Positions 53,622 through 62,553 of a stretch of 64,000 nucleotides of DNA are shown piece by piece. The stretch covers positions 1-64,000 of the forward strand of contig JAZNGM010000007.1 in assembly GCA_045576455.1 (NCBI GenBank), read 5' to 3'. This stretch comes from RGIG4034 sp045576455 (GTDB lineage: Bacteria > Bacillota > Clostridia > Lachnospirales > Lachnospiraceae). Position 1 is the first letter of the stretch, and each line of letters opens with the position of its first letter. The notes under the pieces were generated by a model. It ran no database searches. It worked only from the letters and a program-made list of their open reading frames with translations, and had not been told where the DNA came from. The translations under genes were made by a program, and so were the position numbers.

Positions 53622-56144
53622 ATGAAACAGTATACAGTGACCGGAATGAGTTGCGCAGCATGTTCTTCGAGAGTAGAAAAAGCAGTTACTAAAGTAGAGG
53701 GAGTTGTTTATTGCTCTGTTAATTTGCTTACAAATTCTATGATGGTAGACGGAACAGCGAGTGAAGAGGATGTTATTAATGCAGTGGAGGCGGCCGGATA
53801 TCATGCGTCATTAAAGTGCTCAAAACGTTCAGGTCATGGAAAAGATGTTGACAGGGAAGAAGAACTTCGAGATACGGAAACGCCAATCCTTAAGAAACGT
53901 TTGCTCATGTCGCTTATTTTTCTTGCAGTACTTATGTACTTCTCCATGGGCTATATGATGTTTGGATTTTGGGTGCCGGAGATATTGACAAAGAATCCGG
54001 TTGCATTAGGTCTGATTCAATTATTGTTTACAGTTATAATTATGTTTAATAACCGTAAATTTTTTGTTAATGGTTTTAAAGGTCTGATTCATAGAGCTCC
54101 TAATATGGATACCTTGGTTGCGCTCGGTTCAGGGGCGTCTTTTGTGTACAGTGTTTACGCTTTGTTTAAGATGACTTATGTTCTGATTGAAAGTGGCGTG
54201 GCAGAAGCAGAAACTTATTTGCATGAGTTCTATTTTGAATCTGCGGCTATGATTTTGACACTGATTACCGTAGGCAAGATGTTGGAAGCAAGATCCAAGG
54301 GAAAGACGACTGACGCAATAAAGAGTCTTATGAAGCTGATGCCGAAAACTGCTACCGTTGTAGTAAACGGAGTCGAACAGGTGGTGCTGATTGAAGAAGT
54401 GAAGCAGGGAGATATATTTGTTGTAAAACCCGGTGAAAGTATTCCTGTTGACGGCATAATACTGGAAGGACACAGTGCAATAAACGAATCGTTATTGACG
54501 GGTGAAAGTATCCCTAAGGATAAAGCGGAAGGCGATAAGGTATATGCAGCTACTTTGAACCGCTCCGGATTTCTTTGTTGCAAGGCAGAAAATGTCGGTG
54601 AAGATACAACGCTTTCAAATATTATACGTTTGGTGAGTGATGCTGCGGCGACGAAAGCACCGATTGCCAAGATTGCGGATAAAGTATCGGGCGTATTTGT
54701 TCCGGTTGTTATGACAATAGCGGTGGCAACTTTTATAGTCTGGCTTACGCTGGGTGCAGAACCGGGGGAAGCACTTCAAAGAGGTATAGCAGTGCTGGTA
54801 ATAAGCTGCCCGTGTGCATTAGGACTTGCTACGCCGGTTGCCATTATGGTTGCTAACGGAGTGGGGGCTAAGAATGGTATTTTGTTTAAAACGGCTGTAG
54901 CATTGGAAAAATGCGGTAAAGCCAATATTGTGGTGTTAGATAAAACAGGAACTATTACAAAAGGTGAACCTGCTGTAACGGATATAATAACGGTTGAAAA
55001 TGTGTCGGAACAGGAATTGTTGGAATTAGCATTTTCCCTTGAAAAGAAAAGTGAACATCCGCTTGCTAAAGCAGTTGTTGCATATGCAGAAGAGGCGGGA
55101 ATTAATGCAGAAGAAGTTGCGGGATTTGAAGCGCTTGCGGGAAACGGATTAAGAGGATTTATGGGTTCCACCTGTGTGTCCGGCGGTAGCTTAAGCTTTA
55201 TAAGCGAAACGGTCCGGGTAACCGAAGAGATGGAAAATAAAGTCGGCATATTGCTTGAAGAAGGAAAGACACCGTTATATTTTGTAAAAGACAACAGACT
55301 TATGGGTGTTATTCTTGTGGCAGATGTGATTAAAGAAGACAGTATCATTGCTGTCCGGGAATTAAAAAACATGGGGATTTATGTTGCCATGTTAACCGGA
55401 GATAATAAAAAGACAGCAAATGCCATAGGAAAACAAGTTGAAGTTAATGAAGTCATTGCGGAAGTAATGCCGGAAGGAAAAGCCAATGAGATCCAGAGAT
55501 TAAAAAAACAGGGCAAGGTGATTATGGTAGGTGATGGCCTGAATGATGCACCGGCGTTAAGTTGTGCGGATATCGGAATGGCGATAGGTGCGGGGACAGA
55601 TGTAGCAATTGATGCAGCAGAGGTTGTGTTAATGAAGAATAGTCTTAGGGATGTTGTTGCAGCAATCCGGTTGAGCCGTTCTACGCTTCGCATTATTCAT
55701 GAAAATTTATTTTGGGCATTTATATACAATGTTATAGGCATACCGCTTGCAGCGGGAGCGTTTATAGAGTTATTCCATTGGCATTTGAATCCGATGTTTG
55801 GTGCGGCAGCCATGAGTTTATCCAGTTTTTGCGTGGTAAGTAATGCGCTTAGACTTAATTTCGTAAAGCTTTATGAAAAGATTGGTAAAGAAAAAAATAG
55901 TATAAAAGAAGAAAGAGAGAATAAAAGTATGCAGACAGTATTACAAATTGAAGGTATGATGTGCGGACATTGTGAAGCACGGGTGAAAAAATGTTTAGAA
56001 CAACTTCCGGATGTAAAAGAAGCTATTGTAAGCCATACAGAAGGTACCGCTATTGTTAGCTTTGATGCTCCGGTAGATAACGAGGTTTTAGTAAAGACGG
56101 TTGAGGCACAGGACTACAAAGTAACATCCGTTAAAAATATTTAA
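53622..56144 (+). CDS. copA: copper-exporting P1B-type ATPase with N- and C-terminal metal-binding domains
   Basis: An 840-residue heavy-metal pump. N-terminal HMA domain with Cys11/Cys14 (TGMSCAACSSRVEKAV), eight membrane helices, TGES actuator loop (NESLLTGESIPKD), Cys-Pro-Cys metal site at 396-398 (SCPCALGLATPVA), phosphorylated Asp440 in DKTGTITKGEP, SEHPLAKAV and GDGLNDAPALS. The CPC and HMA sites point to Cu(I). A second HMA domain is fused at the C-terminus (GMMCGHCEARVKKCL, Cys781/Cys784) after a charged linker; it begins at an internal Met770. AGGAGGTGAG gives a strong start. Confidence 0.95.
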   Translation: MKQYTVTGMSCAACSSRVEKAVTKVEGVVYCSVNLLTNSMMVDGTASEEDVINAVEAAGYHASLKCSKRSGHGKDVDREEELRDTETPILKKRLLMSLIFLAVLMYFSMGYMMFGFWVPEILTKNPVALGLIQLLFTVIIMFNNRKFFVNGFKGLIHRAPNMDTLVALGSGASFVYSVYALFKMTYVLIESGVAEAETYLHEFYFESAAMILTLITVGKMLEARSKGKTTDAIKSLMKLMPKTATVVVNGVEQVVLIEEVKQGDIFVVKPGESIPVDGIILEGHSAINESLLTGESIPKDKAEGDKVYAATLNRSGFLCCKAENVGEDTTLSNIIRLVSDAAATKAPIAKIADKVSGVFVPVVMTIAVATFIVWLTLGAEPGEALQRGIAVLVISCPCALGLATPVAIMVANGVGAKNGILFKTAVALEKCGKANIVVLDKTGTITKGEPAVTDIITVENVSEQELLELAFSLEKKSEHPLAKAVVAYAEEAGINAEEVAGFEALAGNGLRGFMGSTCVSGGSLSFISETVRVTEEMENKVGILLEEGKTPLYFVKDNRLMGVILVADVIKEDSIIAVRELKNMGIYVAMLTGDNKKTANAIGKQVEVNEVIAEVMPEGKANEIQRLKKQGKVIMVGDGLNDAPALSCADIGMAIGAGTDVAIDAAEVVLMKNSLRDVVAAIRLSRSTLRIIHENLFWAFIYNVIGIPLAAGAFIELFHWHLNPMFGAAAMSLSSFCVVSNALRLNFVKLYEKIGKEKNSIKEERENKSMQTVLQIEGMMCGHCEARVKKCLEQLPDVKEAIVSHTEGTAIVSFDAPVDNEVLVKTVEAQDYKVTSVKNI

Positions 56145-56160
56145 AACAACTAATAAAGGG

Positions 56161-56550
56161 TTATTCTGAAGTATTCTTGGAAATAAAAGCTTTTATGGCA
56201 GCATAGCTTTCTTCGCTGATATCGTGCTCCATTTTACAGGCATCATCTAACGCAGTTTCCCTGCTTACACCAAGCTTGATAAGCCAGTTTGAAAGGATAG
56301 TATGTTTTTCTAAGGTTGCTTCAGCCTGATTTCTGCCGCATTCCGTTAATACAATGTGGCCGCTGTCAGCAATGGTAATATAGCCCTTTTCACGTAACTT
56401 TTTCATGGCAACGCTGACGCTTGGCTTAGAATAGTTCATTTCGTTGGCAATATCAATGGAACGGACTTGTCCGTATTTATTTTGTAAAGTGAGAATGGTT
56501 TCTAAGTAATCTTCAACAGATTCATTGGAACGGTGTTTAATGTGATTCAT
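56161..56550 (-). CDS. DtxR/MntR-family metal-dependent repressor
   Basis: A 129-residue regulator with an N-terminal winged helix (VEDYLETILTLQNKYGQVRS, IDIANEMNYSKPSVSVAMKK, LREKGYI) and a metal-binding dimerisation domain (CKMEHDISEESYAAI, where Cys, Glu and His line the metal site). No SH3 domain, as in MntR. Reading GAGGAGG (complement 56559-56565) as ribosome site places the start at 56550, not 56574. It diverges from feoA; two matching inverted repeats there are its likely operators, so an iron-sensing (IdeR-like) role is inferred. Confidence 0.88.
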   Translation of the reverse strand: MNHIKHRSNESVEDYLETILTLQNKYGQVRSIDIANEMNYSKPSVSVAMKKLREKGYITIADSGHIVLTECGRNQAEATLEKHTILSNWLIKLGVSRETALDDACKMEHDISEESYAAIKAFISKNTSE

Positions 56551-56656
56551 AATTTGTGCCTCCTCGTTTCTCACATCATATCATTATTTTTAATAAAAGA
56601 CAATCTTCATAGCAATGTAAGAAAATTCCTGATATGTAAATAATAGAAAAAAGTTG

Positions 56657-56685
56657 TTGACAAATTTCAAAATATATACTACACT
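56657..56685 (+). promoter_or_regulatory. feoA promoter
   Basis: TTGACA (56657-56662), 17-base spacer, TACACT (56680-56685). The first candidate operator begins ten bases downstream, so a bound repressor would block initiation. Confidence 0.65.
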
Positions 56686-56694
56686 TTCTTATGC

Positions 56695-56712
56695 AGTTAG
56701 ACAAAACTAACC
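56695..56712 (+). promoter_or_regulatory. candidate DtxR-family operator 1
   Basis: AGTTAG-ACAAAA-CTAACC, an inverted repeat at the expected start of the feoA transcript. It shares AGTTAG-n2-AAAA-CTAAC with the site at 57021 and resembles the TTAGG-TTAGGCTAACC-type boxes of DtxR-family regulators. Confidence 0.6.
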
Positions 56713-56749
56713 ACATAACTGGTAGATTAAGAAAGTAGAGATATATATT

Positions 56750-56962
56750 ATGACTTTAGTCGATGCGGTTATCGGAGAAGAATATATTATTAAGGATATC
56801 ATTACCGACGATGAAGAGTTAAACGCATTTCTTTTTTCGTTAGGTTGTTATAGCGGAGAACCTATTACTGTGATTTCACGCAAGAAAAACAGTTGTGTTG
56901 TATCGATTAAAGATGCCAGATATAATATTGATAAAGACTTGGCGTCAGCTATATCGATTTAG
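56750..56962 (+). CDS. feoA: ferrous iron transport protein FeoA
   Basis: A 70-residue SH3-like protein (AVIGEEYIIKDIITDDEELN, LFSLGCYSGEPITVISRKK) of normal FeoA length. It assists FeoB in Fe(II) uptake at the inner face of the membrane. It lies between two matching candidate operators, with a 133-base gap to feoB. Confidence 0.88.
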   Translation: MTLVDAVIGEEYIIKDIITDDEELNAFLFSLGCYSGEPITVISRKKNSCVVSIKDARYNIDKDLASAISI

Positions 56963-57020
56963 TTCTTTGTAATAACATTTGATAATAGAATAGTGAAAAG
57001 TCGCTATTTTTTATACATAT

Positions 57021-57040
57021 TAGTTAGCTAAAACTAACTT
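57021..57040 (+). promoter_or_regulatory. candidate DtxR-family operator 2
   Basis: Near-perfect inverted repeat AGTTAG-CTAAAA-CTAACT (57022-57039) between feoA and feoB, matching operator 1 at 56695. A second promoter for feoB under the same control is implied. Confidence 0.6.
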
Positions 57041-57095
57041 GCAATAAAGATGAGAAAATAAAGATAAAAATGATATTAATTTAGGAGGATTTAAA

Positions 57096-59093
57096 ATGAG
57101 AATTGCATTGACAGGTAATCCTAACAGCGGTAAGACTACGATGTTTAATGCCCTTACAGGCAGAAATGAACGTGTCGGAAACTGGGCAGGTGTTACGGTA
57201 GATAAGAAAGAGAGCCCGATTAAAAAGGCTTATTGCAATGGAGAAGAAGGATTAATAGCGGTGGATTTACCGGGAGCATATTCCATGTCTCCGTTTACAT
57301 CTGAAGAAAGTATTACCAGTGCTTATGTTAAAAATGAAAATCCAGACGTTATTATTAACATAGTTGATGCTACTAATTTGAGCAGGAGCTTATTCTTTTC
57401 AACACAGTTATTGGAACTTGGCATTCCTGTTGTAGTAGCACTCAATAAGAGCGATATCAACGAAAAGAAAAGTACTGAGATTAATGTGGAGCGCCTGACA
57501 GAATTGATAGGATGCCCTGTTGTTGAGACAATTTCAACCTCCTCCGGTGATAATGGCTTAAAGGATGTTATGGAAAAAGCAATTTCGCTTAAAGGCTGTG
57601 GACAGAAAGCACCATACATACAAGAAGCTATTGATTTTCAAGACAAAGCGGCAGTGGAAGAGGCAGACAGAAAACGTTTTGCGTTTGTTAACAACATAGT
57701 CAAGGAAGTTGAGACCCGTAAAGTATTGACGAAAGAAAAAAACAAACAGGATAAAATAGATGCGATTCTTACTAATAAATTTGCAGGTATCCCAATATTT
57801 GCAGCCGTCATGTTTTTGGTATTTTATATTTCCCAGCCGACATTGGGAACTTGGATTGCAGATTGGCTGGTGGGTTGGATTGATATGTTTAAGGAATGGG
57901 TTGCGGGTTGTGTAGAAGGTGCAAATCCATTTTTACAGACACTTCTCGTAGAAGGTATTATCGGCGGTGTTGGTGCTGTTGTTGGTTTCCTTCCTTTGGT
58001 AATGGTTATGTATTTCCTTATCGCATTGTTAGAGGATTGCGGATACATGGCGCGTGCGACGGTTGTGCTTGATCCGATTTTCAAACGCGTTGGTCTTTCC
58101 GGAAAATCAGTTATCCCAATGGTAATTGGAACGGGATGTGCAATACCGGGTATTATGGCGTGCCGTACTATCCGCAACGAGAGAGAACGTAGAGCTACCG
58201 CGATGTTGACGCCGTTCATGCCTTGTGGAGCAAAACTTCCTGTTATTGCATTATTTGCAGCAGTATTTTTTGCTGATTCTGCATGGGTAGGCCCTGTGAT
58301 GTATTTTGTTGGTATTATTTTAATCTTTTTGGGAGCATTGCTTGTTAAGAAAATTACAGGACAAAAATACAGAAAATCATTTTTCATTATTGAGCTACCT
58401 GAATATAAGCTTCCGAGTTTAAAGCGTGCCGTAATTTCTATGTTGTCACGCGGAAAAGCATATATTATTAAAGCAGGAACAATTATTCTTGTATGTAATG
58501 CTGTAGTCCACATTATGCAGACGTTTAATTGGAACTTTGAACTTGTTGAAGAAGGTATGGAAAATACATCTATTCTTGCATCAATTGCTTCTCCTATTGC
58601 AGTTGTACTTATTCCGCTGGGATTTGGTGTGTGGCAGCTTGCAGCAGCAGCAGTTACCGGATTTATCGCAAAAGAAAATGTTGTAGCAACCCTTGCGGTA
58701 GTATATGGATTAACCAACTTTATTGATGTTGAAGAAATGGTATTGACGGGAGGAAACAGCGAAGTAGCGGCAGCTATGGCGTTAAGTAAAGTTGCGGCAC
58801 TTGCGTATCTCATGTTCAATCTTTTCACACCGCCTTGCTTTGCAGCAATAGGCGCAATGAACGCAGAAATGCGTGATAAAAAGTGGCTGTGGGGTGGTAT
58901 TGCATTACAGCTTGGAACAGGTTATACAATTGCGTTTTTGGTATACCAGATTGGTACCTTAATTGTTGATAACAAGCTTGGCACCGGCTTTGTTCCGGGA
59001 TTGATAGCGGTATCGTTAATGATTGCAATAGTGGTGTTCTTAATGGTAAGAGCAAAGGTTAAATTCTCATCGGAATATAAGCTTACAAAATAG
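57096..59093 (+). CDS. feoB: ferrous iron transporter FeoB
   Basis: A 665-residue Fe(II) permease. The N-terminal G domain has G1 GNPNSGKTTMFNALTG, VGNWAGVTV (G2 region), DLPGAYSMSP (G3) and ALNKSD (G4). The membrane part has the repeated Gate motifs, including the conserved Cys in MVIGTGCAIPGIMACRTIRN and FMPCGAKLPVIALFAAVFF. AGGAGG precedes the ATG. It is followed by the small Cys-rich FeoB-associated gene. Confidence 0.96.
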   Translation: MRIALTGNPNSGKTTMFNALTGRNERVGNWAGVTVDKKESPIKKAYCNGEEGLIAVDLPGAYSMSPFTSEESITSAYVKNENPDVIINIVDATNLSRSLFFSTQLLELGIPVVVALNKSDINEKKSTEINVERLTELIGCPVVETISTSSGDNGLKDVMEKAISLKGCGQKAPYIQEAIDFQDKAAVEEADRKRFAFVNNIVKEVETRKVLTKEKNKQDKIDAILTNKFAGIPIFAAVMFLVFYISQPTLGTWIADWLVGWIDMFKEWVAGCVEGANPFLQTLLVEGIIGGVGAVVGFLPLVMVMYFLIALLEDCGYMARATVVLDPIFKRVGLSGKSVIPMVIGTGCAIPGIMACRTIRNERERRATAMLTPFMPCGAKLPVIALFAAVFFADSAWVGPVMYFVGIILIFLGALLVKKITGQKYRKSFFIIELPEYKLPSLKRAVISMLSRGKAYIIKAGTIILVCNAVVHIMQTFNWNFELVEEGMENTSILASIASPIAVVLIPLGFGVWQLAAAAVTGFIAKENVVATLAVVYGLTNFIDVEEMVLTGGNSEVAAAMALSKVAALAYLMFNLFTPPCFAAIGAMNAEMRDKKWLWGGIALQLGTGYTIAFLVYQIGTLIVDNKLGTGFVPGLIAVSLMIAIVVFLMVRAKVKFSSEYKLTK

Positions 59094-59127
59094 TTATTTA
59101 TGGATTTGATTTTGAAAGGAAGTAAGT

Positions 59128-59307
59128 ATGACGGATTATATTGTTATCGGTATTATACTTATTATAATTGGTTTGGCAGTAGGCTACCTTGTTAAAGCTA
59201 AGAAACGTGGTGTTAAATGCATTGGCTGCCCGGCGGGATGTAAATGCTCCGGGAAATCGGAAGGGGATTGTAATGGCGGCGGATGCAGTTGTCACTGCGA
59301 TGATTAG
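59128..59307 (+). CDS. FeoB-associated Cys-rich membrane protein
   Basis: A 59-residue protein: one N-terminal membrane helix (about residues 4-22, IVIGIILIIIGLAVGYLV), a basic stretch and a cytoplasmic tail with eight cysteines (CIGCPAGCKC, then CNGGGCSCHC). This is the FeoB-associated family; it may hand over or shield iron. GAAAGGAAG lies before the ATG, and it ends the feo operon at a terminator. Confidence 0.9.
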   Translation: MTDYIVIGIILIIIGLAVGYLVKAKKRGVKCIGCPAGCKCSGKSEGDCNGGGCSCHCDD

Positions 59308-59329
59308 AAATAAATTTTTCCTTCGTTGT

Positions 59330-59393
59330 TTGTAAAAAAAGAAGCATCGCATCATAGATGATATATATCGTTTATGATGCGATGTTCTTTTTA
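59330..59393. terminator. bidirectional terminator between feo operon and GH51 gene
   Basis: Twelve-base stem CATCGCATCATA (59345-59356) / TATGATGCGATG (59373-59384), with T-rich sequence after it on the plus strand and an A7 run before it that serves the minus strand. Confidence 0.9.
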
Positions 59394-59419
59394 GTTTATG
59401 TCATGTTTTTTTACTTTAA

Positions 59420-61027
59420 CTAGTTCTTTTTGAAACGGAATACATTCCAGGACATTGGCTTAACATTACTTGTTAAGATACCATCTGCAAAACTTGCTTT
59501 TTCATTGATTTTTGGAACGATGGCATCCGGTGTATCATAAGTATTTGCTTTTTCCGGGTCATCTGTATTCATCTCGATATGTTCGATGAATGAAATGTCT
59601 CCAAAACCTTTTACGTCAAGCTCGATGTCATTGGATGCTTCCCAGTTACGGTTGATAACAAAGATATTTACTTCGCCGGATTCTTTGTCGTATGCGGCAG
59701 CAGTATCGATGAAATCAACACCTTCCTGCTCATAGTACTGGTTAGTATCATCCACAATATAACTTGGGATATCATAGGTATCACAATCCACACTGGTACG
59801 GAGTGAAGTTCCGCGTCCGTAACGGATAAGTTGTGTATACGGATAATAGGTAGCGGTGCTCCATACATGTTCACGGTTTGTAGAAGCTACTGCATGAAGA
59901 CCACCGGTCATACATGCAATCTTAACTCTGTCAGCATGACGAAGGAATGCAAGAATAGTGGATACGCTACCGAGTGCATTCAGCATGTCGTTACCGCGAG
60001 GGAATCCGCCCGGCATATTATCCGGATCATGACGTACAAAGGTACGTTTAGGATCTGCCTTATAATGTGTCTTGTAATGGAGATACTCATAACGTCCGTA
60101 ATGGATATCTTCAGATGCAGGACGCATCATGGTTGCGTATTCGTCAAAGGATAACATAATCTTCTTGTCAGATTTAAGTTTTGCCTGAAGATAATCACAC
60201 ATAGCAATTTCAGTGTTAATATAATCTTCAAAGTAACGTGATGCACCAAGGAAGGTCTTAAAGTCGTCCTTTTTAACAGACTGGTAATGGTGCATGGATA
60301 TGTAATCAACTGTATGATAGCATTCCTGTAATACTGCCATATCCCAATCAGGATAGTGAAGCATATTAGGTGAGCAGGATACACAGGCAACCGTTTCGAT
60401 ACGTGGGTCTACCCATTTCATTAATTTTGAAGTTTCATTTGCAAGAAGACCATAGCTTCTTGGATCGTTTTTGTAAGAACCAACCTGCCAATAACCGTCT
60501 ACTTCGTTGCCGAGATACCAGATTTTTACATCATACGGATCTTTTGTTCCATACTCTTTACGAAGATCAGACCAGTAAGAACCACCTTCATGATTAGTAT
60601 ATTCAATAATGCTTATGGCATCGTTGATATTTCCGCACATACCGAGATTAACGGTGTATAGCGGTTCCGTTTCTGCCATTTGTGCCCACTGGAGATATTC
60701 GTCATGTCCTACCTCGTTGGTGATGTACTGACGCCATGCAAGATCAAGACGGGTTTTTCTCTGCTCAACAGGTCCGATGGAATCTTTCCAATCCCAACCG
60801 GATACGAAGTTACCGCCCGGAAGACGGACTGCAGGTATTTTGGAATTTTTAACGGCATCAATAAAGTCGTGGCGGAGACCCTTTTCGTCAGCGGTCGGAT
60901 GTTTAGGATTAAACATACTTCCGTTAACCATGTTTCCGATAGGCTCTAAAAATGCAGAATAGATACGCGGTGAGATTTCCCCTATCTCATACGCGGGATG
61001 AACTGTAACCTTTGCTTTTTTAGGCAT
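59420..61027 (-). CDS. GH51 alpha-L-arabinofuranosidase, intracellular
   Basis: A 535-residue enzyme without signal peptide that removes arabinofuranose from arabinoxylan/arabinan oligomers. Motifs: EISPRIYSAFLEPIGNMVNG, VRLPGGNFVSGWDWKDSIGP, WYLGNEVDGYWQVG with acid/base Glu175, DYISMHHYQS and MLSFDEYATM with nucleophile Glu296. GGAGG upstream favours the ATG at 61027; an ATG at 61042 overlaps that site. Its likely product fits the furanose-type importer at 45196-49920 and the GH10 xylanase. Confidence 0.93.
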   Translation of the reverse strand: MPKKAKVTVHPAYEIGEISPRIYSAFLEPIGNMVNGSMFNPKHPTADEKGLRHDFIDAVKNSKIPAVRLPGGNFVSGWDWKDSIGPVEQRKTRLDLAWRQYITNEVGHDEYLQWAQMAETEPLYTVNLGMCGNINDAISIIEYTNHEGGSYWSDLRKEYGTKDPYDVKIWYLGNEVDGYWQVGSYKNDPRSYGLLANETSKLMKWVDPRIETVACVSCSPNMLHYPDWDMAVLQECYHTVDYISMHHYQSVKKDDFKTFLGASRYFEDYINTEIAMCDYLQAKLKSDKKIMLSFDEYATMMRPASEDIHYGRYEYLHYKTHYKADPKRTFVRHDPDNMPGGFPRGNDMLNALGSVSTILAFLRHADRVKIACMTGGLHAVASTNREHVWSTATYYPYTQLIRYGRGTSLRTSVDCDTYDIPSYIVDDTNQYYEQEGVDFIDTAAAYDKESGEVNIFVINRNWEASNDIELDVKGFGDISFIEHIEMNTDDPEKANTYDTPDAIVPKINEKASFADGILTSNVKPMSWNVFRFKKN

Positions 61028-61158
61028 TTTCTTTTCCTCCATATATTATTTTTGCTTTTGTTATTATATCAATTTTGTACTAAAAGAACAATATATCGTG
61101 CCGTACAAATGGCGTCCTACAAACAAAATTAAGAATTACAATTTTGGGCAAAATGTTT

Positions 61159-61941
61159 TTAATACTGGAAAGGGGCATAAAAACCGCCGTAATAAGAAAT
61201 CTCTTCCTTATTAAAACGAAGATGCGAGGTGTCTCCTACACATTGGCATCTGAAATAAGCGTCTCCCGGGGTCCGTTCTTCTGCGCCCACTACCGTGATG
61301 GAAGAGGGTGGTATAAACATGCCTTGCCATAAAGTGCAGGGAGAAGTGTTGATGAGATGGGAAAGCATTGCCATCATAACGCCGAGATGACAAAAGATGA
61401 CCAAAACGGTTTCGTTTTCCGGTGCATTCTTTAGCGCTTCTTTTGTGGTGCCGTCGTATCGCATAAATGCGTTGCTCGCCGCTTGGACAGCGTTTGTTTT
61501 ATAATGATTCCCTTCTCTTTTATAGCCGTATTGTAAGAGTATTCCGTCAAGTCCGCGGCATACCCGGTCATATTCTTCTTTTACGTTGCCGGTCTTCATG
61601 ATGGGCGCCTGCCACCATTTGTCCGGGTTAAAAAGGATGGGGTATTCGCTTAAATACTGGGGCATTAAGTCCCAGGGAATACGTTCCTTGTCCGGATTAT
61701 AAGGGTCTTTGACGGGGGCATGGAATTCCCGGAGAAAGTCAAGGGTGACGGCTTCCATGTTATGGACTTTGAGGGTTGGCTTTGAAGTTTGCTGTGCTCT
61801 TCCAAGAGGAGAACAGTAAAATTGTGTGACATTCCAGTCTTTGGTGCGGGATGCCAGATATGTTGCCTCGTCAAACCCTTTTTTAGTAAGAGAGTCTATG
61901 CTGTAATCCGGTTCAGCGTGTCGAACAAATATTAATTTCAT
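61159..61941 (-). CDS. histidine phosphatase (phosphoglycerate-mutase-like) family protein
   Basis: A 260-residue protein with the catalytic RHAEPDYSIDSLTKKG motif, SPLGRAQQTSKPTL, and FCHLGVMMAML carrying the second catalytic His. The insert at about residues 75-150 and the C-terminus (GDTSHLRFNKEEISYYGGFY) differ from classic mutases. The substrate is not evident. AAAGGA precedes the ATG at 61941. It is transcribed towards the GH51 gene with a 131-base gap. Confidence 0.88.
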   Translation of the reverse strand: MKLIFVRHAEPDYSIDSLTKKGFDEATYLASRTKDWNVTQFYCSPLGRAQQTSKPTLKVHNMEAVTLDFLREFHAPVKDPYNPDKERIPWDLMPQYLSEYPILFNPDKWWQAPIMKTGNVKEEYDRVCRGLDGILLQYGYKREGNHYKTNAVQAASNAFMRYDGTTKEALKNAPENETVLVIFCHLGVMMAMLSHLINTSPCTLWQGMFIPPSSITVVGAEERTPGDAYFRCQCVGDTSHLRFNKEEISYYGGFYAPFQY

Positions 61942-62066
61942 ACAAAATCCTTTCTTAATACATACTTAATACATATCTGAAAGCTGTCGATAATAATTAT
62001 ATCAACCAATATATATTTTGCATAGAAAGCAGAAAATAAAATTCTGTTTTTAGTTTATATTTACCC

Positions 62067-62093
62067 TAAAGTAATCGAAAAAAATACCGATAA
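62067..62093 (+). promoter_or_regulatory. sigma-D (sigma-28) flagellar promoter
   Basis: TAAA (62067-62070), 15-base spacer, ACCGATAA (62086-62093), an almost exact match to the TAAA-N15-GCCGATAT-type consensus of late flagellar genes, about 60 bases before flgM. Confidence 0.85.
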
Positions 62094-62150
62094 ATAAAGT
62101 GAATAACTAATTTAGTGACGTAGCATTATTCCAAGGAGGGAGGAATTTAT

Positions 62151-62429
62151 ATGCGTATCGAACCTTATATACAGGTGCAGCAAGCATATCAGACAAAGAG
62201 AAGTGACAAGAGTCAAAGTGCTTCCAAAACATCATTTGCTGACCAATTTCAAATCTCCAGCCTGGGAAAGGATATCCAGACTGCGAAACAGGCGGTGGCA
62301 AACAGCTCCGATATCAGAGAAGATATGGTGGCTCCGCTCAGAGCTAAAGTTCAAAATGGAACATATAACGTAAGTTCTGAAGATTTTGCCTCAAAGTTAA
62401 TTGAGAAATACGATCAACTTAAATTTTAA
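62151..62429 (+). CDS. flgM: anti-sigma-28 factor FlgM
   Basis: A 92-residue protein ending in the FlgM pattern VAPLRAKVQNGTYNVSSEDF followed by ASKLIEKY, the sigma-binding helices. It holds the flagellar sigma factor inactive until hook completion. AAGGAGGGAGG upstream gives a strong start. It is expressed from a sigma-D promoter, so it forms negative feedback, and it is followed by flgN and flgK as in Bacillus. Confidence 0.92.
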   Translation: MRIEPYIQVQQAYQTKRSDKSQSASKTSFADQFQISSLGKDIQTAKQAVANSSDIREDMVAPLRAKVQNGTYNVSSEDFASKLIEKYDQLKF

Positions 62430-62493
62430 GTAGTACGTTCTTTAACACGGGTCGATGGAAACGGCAGTGGCAGAGAACGGGTATTGGATTAAG

Positions 62494-62528
62494 GTATAAG
62501 CTCCTGTAAGGAAAGCAGGAACTTATAC
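62494..62528 (+). other. hairpin in the flgM-flgN spacer
   Basis: GTATAAG-c-TCCTG (62494-62506) pairs with CAGGA-a-CTTATAC (62516-62528), nine-base loop, no T run. It sits just before the flgN ribosome site (62541), so it could affect flgN translation or mRNA stability. Confidence 0.55.
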
Positions 62529-62553
62529 AAGAAACATGAAAGAGGGAAGTACA

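Noticed and set aside
57824..58828. A 334-codon minus-strand frame inside feoB
   Set aside because: Antisense shadow of a well-conserved membrane protein; no ribosome site or family match.
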